Part shown: piece after piece, positions 1 through 5,968 of the stretch
Numbering within the stretch: the stretch's first letter is position 1
How the letters are laid out: each line of letters begins with the position of its first letter
Source: Gammaproteobacteria bacterium
Lineage (GTDB): Bacteria; Pseudomonadota; Gammaproteobacteria; DSM-16500
DNA length: 26,235 bases
NCBI GenBank assembly: GCA_013287235.1
Contig: JABDEF010000014.1
Span: 1 to 26,235 of the forward strand
Reading direction: 5' to 3'
The notes under the pieces: generated by a model
What the model was told of the DNA's origin: nothing
Database searches by the model: none
The model's input: only the letters and a program-made list of their open reading frames with translations
Program-made: the position numbers and the translations under genes

Positions 1-231
1 AATGGAACGGAATTCGATAGCTCTTACAAACGTGGTCAACCGGCGACTTTCCCTGTTGATGGCGTCATCCTCGGTTGGCAAGAAGCCTTACAACTGATGC
101 CTGAAGGATCGACTTGGATGCTCTATATTCCACCGCAATTGGCTTATGGCGAAAGAGGCGCAGGGGGAGCCATTGGCCCGAATGAGACGTTGGTGTTTAA
201 GGTGCATTTGATCAACATAAAATCAAGCTAA
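1..231 (+). CDS. FKBP-type peptidyl-prolyl cis-trans isomerase, C-terminal part (Mip/FkpA-like)
   Basis: The reading frame is open from the first base of the window and ends at TAA 229-231, giving 76 residues; the start lies outside the window. The fragment has the core FKBP signatures: GTEFDSSY near its start, a [10 protein letters not shown] segment, [11 protein letters not shown], then [16 protein letters not shown] at the end. These residues form the FK506-binding prolyl isomerase pocket. The family catalyses proline cis-trans isomerisation, usually in the periplasm or on the cell surface. The pattern is closest to Mip/FkpA-type proteins, which carry an N-terminal dimerisation helix that cannot be seen here. 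No terminator with a T-run follows, but a hairpin repeat begins 10 bases after the stop. The family call is firm; the subtype is inferred. Confidence 0.93.
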   Translation, partial: NGTEFDSSYKRGQPATFPVDGVILGWQEALQLMPEGSTWMLYIPPQLAYGERGAGGAIGPNETLVFKVHLINIKSS

Positions 232-240
232 GTGGATATA

Positions 241-315
241 GGGTGGATTAGATGCGCTTTTTGCATCGTAATCCACCATTTTGGTGGATTACGATGCAAA
301 AATCGCCTAATCCCC
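241..315. repeat. Palindromic repeat with alternating copies forming two exclusive hairpins
   Basis: A 15-base unit starting GGTGGATTA appears at 242-256, inverted at 263-277, direct again at 283-297, and as a weaker inverted copy near 304-315. The arm 258-278 pairs perfectly with 282-302 (21 bp, 3-base loop), while 263-277 can instead pair imperfectly with 242-256. The two folds exclude each other. A related palindrome (GGTGGGTTAGAC and its complement) lies at 23045-23078, so this is a dispersed family. It may also end the FKBP transcript, although no T-run follows. Confidence 0.8.
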
Positions 316-831
316 TAGCATGACACAATGCGGCAAGATTAACGTTTCCCTAAAATCCCGTGAGTTCGCGATAGAAAGTATTGTGAGATTCAATCAAACC
401 TGCCAGCGAACCCTACGCTTAAACCTGAGTTAACTATCAAGCCAAAAACTGTCCAAAATCAATGATAGCCGCAAAAAATCCATCATCGACTACTTCCTCT
501 TTCACGCCGTTGACATGGATTAAAATAGGAATAAAAAAGGATGTTATTCACGATGTACAGAAAAAAATAGCTGCTCTTGCAATGCCAAGGTATAATATCT
601 CTAAAAACATGCATTTGTCTATATATAGAGATTTTTTTAGTGGAAAAAATTCCTCTAAGAATAGCATTTATTTGTTTTTTAGAGATTTTTTAGTAAGCCT
701 CATGGGTTAATCATTTTATGCGCCTTGCCACAAAAGACATTCCCCATAGCCAAAAGATCCGCCAACACCAAACGAATTGAGTGAAACGTTGACGGAATCC
801 GTTATCATGAAATTTATACCATCACAGAGCT
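303..831. other. Gene-poor region with no supported gene
   Basis: I see no convincing gene here. A plus-strand 82-codon frame (462-710) has no recognisable motif and no good ribosome binding site, and it ends in low-complexity AT-rich sequence. That sequence has a direct repeat of TAGAGATTTTTT at about 626 and 679. On the minus strand, 719-830 reads a stretch ending LNSFGVGGSFGYGECL, which weakly resembles the C-terminal NSFGFGG motif of beta-ketoacyl-ACP synthases. This might be the remnant of a gene cut off by the neighbouring palindromic element, but one motif is too little to call it. Confidence 0.5.
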
Positions 832-996
832 TATACTTGATGCGGCCATATTTTGAGGTTTTTAGCATCGCATATGCAGCCCATCTTGAGGCGTTAAAAA
901 CACTTGCATATGAATAACTATGCGCGTGTTTTAAACGCCTCAATCTGGACTGCCTCTGCGCGCTAAAAAACTCAAAATATGGCCACATCAAGTATA
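832..996. repeat. 165-bp imperfect palindrome overlapping the coaBC 3' end
   Basis: The arms 832-866 and 962-996 are inverted copies with 33 of 35 bases matching. Inside them a second pair, 876-903 and 926-953, matches at 24 of 28, leaving a loop of about 22 bases. The whole unit can fold into one long interrupted hairpin. It contains the coaBC stop codon (988-990) and the last codons of that gene. A 91-codon minus-strand frame from 991 to 716 with a TTG start is largely the translation of this palindrome and is not called as a gene. I found no flanking target duplication. Confidence 0.85.
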
Positions 997-2172
997 TCTA
1001 CACCATTCAATGAGGATTCTTGCTAATTTCTTTTTCGACATTAACGCAAGTTCTCGCTCGTCATTCTCCCAAATCACAGTGACTTTATTTTCATCCACAC
1101 CCATACTCAAACCAGGACCCACAAGATTTGTGATAATCATATCCATATTTTTGGCTTTCCGTTTCAGACGTGCTTTTTCTAAGACATGATCCGTTTCTGC
1201 GGCAAAACCCACTATATAGGGTTTTTTGGGAAGCGCTGAAACAGCGGAAATAATATCAGGATTACGCACAAAACTGAAATCTAGCGTTTCCGCATTTTTT
1301 GCGATTTTTTGGGTGGCAATCGTTTTCGATCGATAATCAGAAACAGCAGCCACACCAATGAAAATATCCGCATCTTTGATATTCGACATGACAGCGTCAT
1401 ACATCTCTTGGCAAGTGACGACATCAATCACATCGATAGCGATGGGTTTTGATAAAGCAACCGGGCCGCTGATTAATACAACTTTTGCACCGGCATCTCG
1501 GGCTGCTTCTGCCATGGCATATCCCATTTTTCCGGAGCTCCCATTCGTGATATATCGCACAGGATCAATCGCTTCATGCGTGGGACCGGCCGTGATCACA
1601 ACTTTTTTTCCCGCCAAATGACCCGTTTGAAATAAGCCTGCGATTTTTCCGACTAATTCCAACGGCTCCATCATGCGCCCCGGACCCACATCACCACAGG
1701 CTTGACTGCCGTTAGTGGGTCCAAAAATATGTACGCCACGTGCTTGCAATGCTTGTAAGTTTTCTTGCGTCGCCACATGTTTCCACATGCCTTGATTCAT
1801 GGCGGGCGCCAATGCTAAAGGCGCATACGTTGCTAAACAAAGCGTCGTTAAAAGATCATTCGCTTCTCCATGCATCAATCGTGCCATAAAATCCGCACTG
1901 GCAGGTGCGACAATAATAAGATCCGCCCAGCGAGCCAACTCTATATGGCCCATGGCAGCTTCCGCATTTCGATCGAATAAATCATCATGCACTGGATTTC
2001 CAGATACCGCTTGCATTGTCAGCGGTGTAATAAATTCCTTCGCACTCGCAGTCATCACCACCCGGACTTGGCAACCTACCTCTCGCAAACGTCTCACCAA
2101 ATCGGCACTTTTATAAGCCGCAATTCCGCCCGTGATTCCCACAATAATTTGTTTATGGATTAATGACTGCAT
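988..2172 (-). CDS. coaBC: Bifunctional phosphopantothenoylcysteine decarboxylase / phosphopantothenate-cysteine ligase
   Basis: This enzyme carries out two steps of coenzyme A synthesis: it ligates cysteine to 4'-phosphopantothenate and then decarboxylates the product to 4'-phosphopantetheine. At 394 residues it is close to the E. coli length. The N-terminal FMN-dependent CoaC domain (about 1-185) has the GITGGIAAYK start, the catalytic His76 in GHIELA, the PAMNQGMW motif at 123-130 and the catalytic Cys159 in QACGDVGPGRM. The C-terminal CoaB domain (about 188-394) has ITAGPTHEAIDPVRYITN, with Asn210, then AAVSDY and Lys289, which line the nucleotide and acyl-phosphate site. The start ATG has a spaced GAGA upstream. 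It is divergent from rpmB, a common arrangement in gammaproteobacteria. Its last codons lie inside a palindromic repeat, so the extreme C-terminus may have been altered. Confidence 0.97.
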   Translation of the reverse strand: MQSLIHKQIIVGITGGIAAYKSADLVRRLREVGCQVRVVMTASAKEFITPLTMQAVSGNPVHDDLFDRNAEAAMGHIELARWADLIIVAPASADFMARLMHGEANDLLTTLCLATYAPLALAPAMNQGMWKHVATQENLQALQARGVHIFGPTNGSQACGDVGPGRMMEPLELVGKIAGLFQTGHLAGKKVVITAGPTHEAIDPVRYITNGSSGKMGYAMAEAARDAGAKVVLISGPVALSKPIAIDVIDVVTCQEMYDAVMSNIKDADIFIGVAAVSDYRSKTIATQKIAKNAETLDFSFVRNPDIISAVSALPKKPYIVGFAAETDHVLEKARLKRKAKNMDMIITNLVGPGLSMGVDENKVTVIWENDERELALMSKKKLARILIEWCRYT

Positions 2173-2218
2173 GATAATCTCTCACAGAAAATGTCCTATC
2201 ATACCAAAAAATGAGCTC

Positions 2219-2247
2219 TTGATTTATAGGATAATTCCTGCTATAAA
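2219..2247 (+). promoter_or_regulatory. Likely sigma70 promoter of rpmB-rpmG
   Basis: TTGATT (2219-2224) and TATAAA (2242-2247) are separated by exactly 17 bases. The -10 box is followed by a GC-rich stretch (TCGCGGCC), the kind of discriminator seen at growth-rate-controlled ribosomal promoters. The inferred start site is about 60 bases before the rpmB ATG. Confidence 0.6.
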
Positions 2248-2312
2248 TCGCGGCCTGCCCATGCAAATGCGCTTGGGCAATATTTGCGCAAATATGATTT
2301 TCGGAGAAAGCT

Positions 2313-2555
2313 ATGTCAAGAGTCTGTCAAGTCACGGGAAAACGCCCTATGGTGGGCAATAATGTTTCCCATGCCAATAATAAAACAAAACGACGTTTTA
2401 ACCCTAATCTTCAAGAACATCGCTTTTGGCTAGAAAGTGAAAAGCGCTATATTAAACTACGCGTGAGCACCAAAGGGATGCGTATTATTGATAAATACGG
2501 CATTGAGCAGGTACTTAAAGATATCAAAGAACGCGAAAAAGAAGATAAGGCTTAA
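2313..2555 (+). CDS. rpmB: 50S ribosomal protein L28
   Basis: A structural protein of the large ribosomal subunit, 80 residues against 78 in E. coli. It begins with the diagnostic [20 protein letters not shown], followed by [18 protein letters not shown] and the conserved [15 protein letters not shown] segment. The C-terminus is a lysine/glutamate-rich tail. A GGAG at 2303-2306 sits six bases before the ATG and fixes the start. It is the first gene of the rpmB-rpmG pair, two bases upstream of rpmG, behind a promoter at 2219-2247. Confidence 0.98.
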   Translation: MSRVCQVTGKRPMVGNNVSHANNKTKRRFNPNLQEHRFWLESEKRYIKLRVSTKGMRIIDKYGIEQVLKDIKEREKEDKA

Positions 2556-2557
2556 TT

Positions 2558-2752
2558 ATGCGCGATAAAATCAAAATGGTTTCGACAGGCCTCACCAAAG
2601 AAGGCAGAAAAACGGGCACTTTTCGTACAACGACGAAAAATAAACGTAAGACGACTGAAAAATTACGCAAAAAATATTTTGACCGCCTGGCATTCAATAC
2701 CGCGACAGGTAAGACAGGTATGCATGTGATCTTCGAGGAAGGGAAGATTTAA
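2558..2752 (+). CDS. rpmG: 50S ribosomal protein L33, with unusual insertions
   Basis: L33 is a small protein of the large ribosomal subunit near the E site. The start MRDKIKMVST and the core FRTTTKNKRKTTEKLRKKYFD are typical, and the end HVIFEEGKI matches the usual HVIYKEAKI. It has 64 residues, while the family usually has 50-56. The extra residues are in two places: about six after MVSTG (the usual AGTGHF becomes GLTKEGRKTGTF) and several in the segment FNTATGKTGM before HVIF. It is of the zinc-free type, as no CxxC pairs are present. It follows rpmB by two bases and shares its promoter; AAGG at 2547-2550, inside the end of rpmB, is the likely ribosome binding site. Confidence 0.95.
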   Translation: MRDKIKMVSTGLTKEGRKTGTFRTTTKNKRKTTEKLRKKYFDRLAFNTATGKTGMHVIFEEGKI

Positions 2753-2765
2753 GATTAAACTTCCG

Positions 2766-2838
2766 TACCCCTTCCCCCACGCGGAGTTTTCCCCATTATG
2801 CTGCTAAACGGAGCAGAGGGAAGGGATTTAGCTTTTTC
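2766..2838 (+). terminator. Possible terminator-like hairpin after rpmG
   Basis: C/T-rich sequence around 2768-2788 (CCCCTTCCC, then GCGGAGTTTT) is mirrored by AAACGGAGCAGAGGGAAGGG ending at about 2825. The stem is imperfect with a loop of about 20 bases and is followed by ATTTAGCTTTTT. It sits just after rpmG and before the toxin-antitoxin promoter, so a terminator role is plausible, though it may instead be a decayed member of the palindromic repeats. Confidence 0.45.
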
Positions 2839-2845
2839 ATGTTGA

Positions 2846-2891
2846 TTGAAAAATTCATCTACTTACGCTATACTTAAACTAAGTTTAGTTT
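2846..2891 (+). promoter_or_regulatory. Promoter and likely operator of the toxin-antitoxin operon
   Basis: TTGAAA (2846-2851) and TATACT (2869-2874) have an exact 17-base spacing. Directly downstream is an inverted repeat, AAACTA (2876-2881) and TAGTTT (2886-2891), placed over the expected transcription start. Phd-type antitoxins repress their own operons by binding such palindromes, so this is the natural autoregulation site. The binding itself is inferred. Confidence 0.65.
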
Positions 2892-2916
2892 AGTTCAAAT
2901 TTTCAGGAAGATGAAA

Positions 2917-3156
2917 ATGATCATCGTCAATACACATGAAGCAAAAACCCGGCTATCAGAATTGCTAGCCTTAATTGAAAATAATTATGAAACGGTTCGA
3001 GTTTGCCGACATGGTAAACCTATTGCAGATATCGTACCGATACACCATGCGCCTAAAAACCCGCTAAAACAACATCCTCGACTCTCCAAAATTAAAATTA
3101 ACTACGACCCCGCAAGTCCTTTATCAAAAGATGAATGGCCGGAAGGGGATAATTAA
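2917..3156 (+). CDS. Type II antitoxin, Phd/YefM family
   Basis: A small DNA-binding antitoxin of 79 residues that should neutralise the adjacent VapC-type toxin and repress the operon. The N-terminus IIVNTHEAKTRLSELLALIE is the typical Phd fold start, followed by VRVCRHGKPIADIVPI, where GKPIADIVP matches the family pattern (G.PVA.L.P). The C-terminal 25 residues are proline- and charge-rich and would bind the toxin. A start at 2911 is also possible, but the AGGA at 2905-2908 is eight bases from the ATG at 2917 and only two from the upstream one, so 2917 is preferred. The stop overlaps the toxin start by one base (TAATG), implying translational coupling. Confidence 0.9.
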   Translation: MIIVNTHEAKTRLSELLALIENNYETVRVCRHGKPIADIVPIHHAPKNPLKQHPRLSKIKINYDPASPLSKDEWPEGDN

Positions 3157-3542
3157 TGTTATTACTGGATACCTGTACTATTTTATGGCTAGCAGGACAA
3201 CAAACCTCTCTCAGTCATCAAGCCAAAAAATTAATAAATAAACATAGCGATGCACTTTTTATGTCTGTCATCAGTGGATTTGAAATTGGCGTTAAACAAC
3301 AACAAGGTTTATTAACGTTACCGATGTCGGCTTCTGAATGGATCGAAGAAGTTTGTGAATCACATGGAATTATTCCACTTTCGATGGATCTTAAAATTGC
3401 CGTCAAAGCCACCCAATTGCCCTTATTACATCGAGATCCTGCAGATAGAATTATCATTGCCACGGCAATTTTGCATCATTTAAGCATCATCACACCAGAT
3501 AAACATATTGATGCCTATAAAGAAATAAAAACACTTTGGTAG
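3156..3542 (+). CDS. PIN-domain ribonuclease toxin, VapC-like
   Basis: A 128-residue PIN-domain endoribonuclease, expected to cleave RNA when released from its antitoxin. The acidic metal-binding residues are all present: Asp5 in LLLDTCTILW, Glu43 in SGFEIGVK, Asp94 and Asp97 in HRDPADRIIIATA, and Asp115 in TPDKHI. The length is normal for the family and the site looks intact, so the toxin is probably active. It begins in the stop codon of the antitoxin gene. Pairing of a Phd-type antitoxin with a PIN toxin is a well-known combination. The next gene follows after 23 bases on the same strand and could be co-transcribed. Confidence 0.93.
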   Translation: MLLLDTCTILWLAGQQTSLSHQAKKLINKHSDALFMSVISGFEIGVKQQQGLLTLPMSASEWIEEVCESHGIIPLSMDLKIAVKATQLPLLHRDPADRIIIATAILHHLSIITPDKHIDAYKEIKTLW

Positions 3543-3565
3543 TGGTAGTAAAAAGAGGAGTAAAC

Positions 3566-4582
3566 ATGCAACACAAAGATTTTAAAAGCTTAGATTCGTT
3601 CCATGCGAGGCACTTTAGTAATGAATTATTTTATGCATCTACACCCAATGGTGGAATTGCGTTATTCGACTGTAGAAAAAAGCAATTAACCATTTGGAAT
3701 ACAGAGCCTAAACCAAACCGAAAAGAAATTTCCTTAATGGAAGTTTTGAAAGATATTCCAAGCGCCCAAATGAGCAATATGACCATTCTGCCTAATGGCT
3801 ATCTTGCATTATGTTATAAAAACAATATTTTAATCATTGACTTAGAAAAAATAAACATACGCTCTAATCTGAAAAATGTTTTCCCTGCTGATAGTTTTCC
3901 TTGTCATTATTCTCTCACACCACTTTCAGAGGAAAAAATAATTGCAGTACAATCGCTTAGAGCGCACATATTTCTTATTGACATTCCTACAAAATCTTAT
4001 CGAGAATGGGAATTTCCTGATTCTAATATTAGAGGGATAGAAGTTGCATGCGCATTGGAAGATAAGATTCTCATTCGTTGTTTTTATTCTGAATGGTCAT
4101 CGTGGGAGTGGATAAATGCCATGGATTTTCCGCAGTTATATAACTTTCTAGAAAATAATAATGACAATTCAACAACAAATGAATATTATAAAGTGAGAAG
4201 AGCAAATAAAAATTACCTGGTCAATATAAAACTTACCCTTGATGATTCGCCAACATTATCCCTTTACGCACCTTTTGATTTATCAAAACCCATTCAAAGT
4301 TACAATACACATAAAAAGGTATTATTTATGTCATCCAGCGGATTATGTTTGACCCAATATCCTGAGTATCCCCTCGCGAAGGAAATAAGTGTATTTTCTC
4401 CTTTGGAAGCATTCTTTAAAAAAGAGGAAGAGGCATACCTCAAATCGGTTACCGATGCGATGGAGGAAGTGACGCCATTACCCACAGTACTTCCGCAACA
4501 CATCATCAGGGGTTATTTACTTTTCAAAAATACCCCCGAAAAAATCGTTGGGTCTACACCCTTGCCGAAACATACCCCTTGA
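3566..4582 (+). CDS. Unknown protein with possible beta-propeller-like repeats
   Basis: A 338-residue protein I do not recognise. The start at 3566 is chosen because AGAGGAG lies five bases upstream; an in-frame extension to 3536 overlaps the toxin gene and is unlikely. There is no signal peptide or membrane segment, so it is probably cytosolic or a secreted effector. Several stretches have the rhythm of propeller blades: FYASTPNGGIALFDCRKKQ with LTIWN, ILPNGYLALCYKNNILIIDL, and SEEKIIAVQSLRAHIFLIDI followed by a YREWEFP segment. The middle has an Asn-rich loop, and the end is rich in Pro and Thr. Base composition is more AT-rich than the adjacent desaturase, suggesting different ancestry. 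Its 3' end overlaps the convergent desaturase gene by 29 bases. The fold is a guess from spacing alone. Confidence 0.7.
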   Translation: MQHKDFKSLDSFHARHFSNELFYASTPNGGIALFDCRKKQLTIWNTEPKPNRKEISLMEVLKDIPSAQMSNMTILPNGYLALCYKNNILIIDLEKINIRSNLKNVFPADSFPCHYSLTPLSEEKIIAVQSLRAHIFLIDIPTKSYREWEFPDSNIRGIEVACALEDKILIRCFYSEWSSWEWINAMDFPQLYNFLENNNDNSTTNEYYKVRRANKNYLVNIKLTLDDSPTLSLYAPFDLSKPIQSYNTHKKVLFMSSSGLCLTQYPEYPLAKEISVFSPLEAFFKKEEEAYLKSVTDAMEEVTPLPTVLPQHIIRGYLLFKNTPEKIVGSTPLPKHTP

Positions 4583-5729
4583 GATGGTTCACAAACTCAC
4601 GTAAGGCATGGATGCCGGACGCTTCTGCCTGATGACACCATTCTTGCAGGGCCTCCAAAAGCTCCGATTGGCTAGCGGTGCTTTTTACCCAAATATTTTG
4701 GAGCTTCAAGCGAAATTGGTACACCACATTTAAAGAACGATATTCCGCCAAGGCATTGGCTAGTCGTTTCTGTGCATTGACATCCACCAAGGATTGTTCA
4801 CGCACTAATAATTTACGTATACGTCGCAGTACGGCTTTACCCGCTTCACTCGCACGGAGACGCTCTTCACGAAATACCGGCAAAATGACATCTCCACTAT
4901 AACGCGCCATTACCACAAAACGATGGGTAAGGATTGCTTTTAAGGTATCAATATCAATAGAAGTTTTGCCCTCGTGTACACTCGGCTTTGGGGGGGTACG
5001 TTTGGGTTTTGCCAAACCGACCATTTGCATCATGCGAATCAAAAACCATCCCAGGTCCACCTCCCACCATTTCACAGAGAATTTGGCAGAAGTGCCGTAC
5101 GTGTGATGATTGTTGTGCAATTCCTCCCCTCCTAAGAATAAGGCAATCGGAATAAGGTTACGGGAGGCATCTGGACATTCAAAGTTGCGGTAACCCACAT
5201 AATGGCCAAGACCATTCACAACCCCTGCAGCAAAAAATGGAATAGTGACCATCTGAAGTGCCCAAATCGTCAATCCCATCGTTCCAAAAAGCACAATATC
5301 AATAATAAGCATCAAAGTAATACCCATGGCACTATGCTTTTCGTAGACATGACGTTCTATCCAATCTTCAGGCGTCCCTTGCCCATAGCGTTCCATGGTC
5401 TCTTTATTACGTGCTTCTTTGCGATACAGCTCTGCACCTTCTAGCACCACTTTCCAGATGCCCTTGACTTGAGGACTATGTGGATCTTCTTCCGTTTCCA
5501 CTTTCGCATGGTGTTTACGATGAATAGCTGTCCATTTTTTGGTCTCCATGCCCGTGGTCAGCCATAGCCAAAAACGGAAAAAATGACTCGCAATAGGATG
5601 CAAATCCAGTGCCCGATGCGCTTGGCAGCGGTGTAAGTAAATGGTTACACTAATAATAGTCAATTGTGCTAATACAAATAGGACAACAAGATAACCCCAC
5701 CATGGTAATTGAATTAAACCGAACATCAT
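4554..5729 (-). CDS. Acyl-CoA / fatty-acid desaturase (delta-9 type)
   Basis: A membrane di-iron enzyme that introduces a double bond into saturated acyl chains using O2. The three histidine clusters are present: HRCQAH at 33-38, HRKHH at 70-74 and HNNHH at 205-209, plus the extra His in NGLGH at 172-176. Hydrophobic segments lie at about 10-32, 48-60, 135-155 and 158-178, as in the family. After about residue 240 comes a helical charged domain of some 150 residues ending in LQEWCHQAEASGIHALREFV. This tail is also known in gammaproteobacterial desaturases and can be mislabelled as transposase. AGGTGA lies upstream of an ATGATG start. The gene is co-oriented with the upstream exporter; a mobile palindrome lies between them. 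Confidence 0.92.
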   Translation of the reverse strand: MMFGLIQLPWWGYLVVLFVLAQLTIISVTIYLHRCQAHRALDLHPIASHFFRFWLWLTTGMETKKWTAIHRKHHAKVETEEDPHSPQVKGIWKVVLEGAELYRKEARNKETMERYGQGTPEDWIERHVYEKHSAMGITLMLIIDIVLFGTMGLTIWALQMVTIPFFAAGVVNGLGHYVGYRNFECPDASRNLIPIALFLGGEELHNNHHTYGTSAKFSVKWWEVDLGWFLIRMMQMVGLAKPKRTPPKPSVHEGKTSIDIDTLKAILTHRFVVMARYSGDVILPVFREERLRASEAGKAVLRRIRKLLVREQSLVDVNAQKRLANALAEYRSLNVVYQFRLKLQNIWVKSTASQSELLEALQEWCHQAEASGIHALREFVNHLKGYVSARV

Positions 5730-5804
5730 TGATCTTCACCTATCAATTTTAACGTTATTAAGATAATACCATAATACAAATGGATTAAAATGGCAAAAGA
5801 GACG

Positions 5805-5968
5805 GATGTTCTCCAGCGGTTCCCGCTAAGGTAGTATTTAATGCGTCATTGCGAGTCCGCGAAGCGCTTGGACGAAGCAATCCAGCAGAGCCTTTACTGG
5901 ATTGCTTCGTCCAAGCGCTTCGCGGACTCGTAATGACTACCTCTTAGCGGGAATTGCTGGATGTTCTC
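5805..5968. mobile_element. MITE-like palindromic element with 9-bp target duplication
   Basis: The core arms 5845-5885 and 5897-5937 match at 40 of 41 bases around an 11-base loop; they belong to the widespread type containing GTCATTGCGAG and GGATTGCTTCG. Outer arms CAGCGGTTCCCGCTAAGGTA (from 5814) and its near-complement (ending 5959) extend the inverted repeat with a 2-base indel. GATGTTCTC occurs immediately outside on both sides, at 5805-5813 and 5960-5968, as a target-site duplication would. The right end carries the stop codon of the ABC exporter gene. No transposase is encoded, so the element would move in trans. Confidence 0.82.

Noticed and set aside
462..710. Plus-strand 82-codon frame
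   Set aside because: No motif, no ribosome binding site, low-complexity end, and no support from context.
716..991. Minus-strand 91-codon frame overlapping the coaBC stop
   Set aside because: It starts at TTG and its first 50 codons are just the translation of a long palindrome.
4560..4960. Transposase-like C-terminal tail of the desaturase
   Set aside because: Desaturases of this family commonly carry this tail; the three histidine clusters make the main function clear and there are no IS ends.
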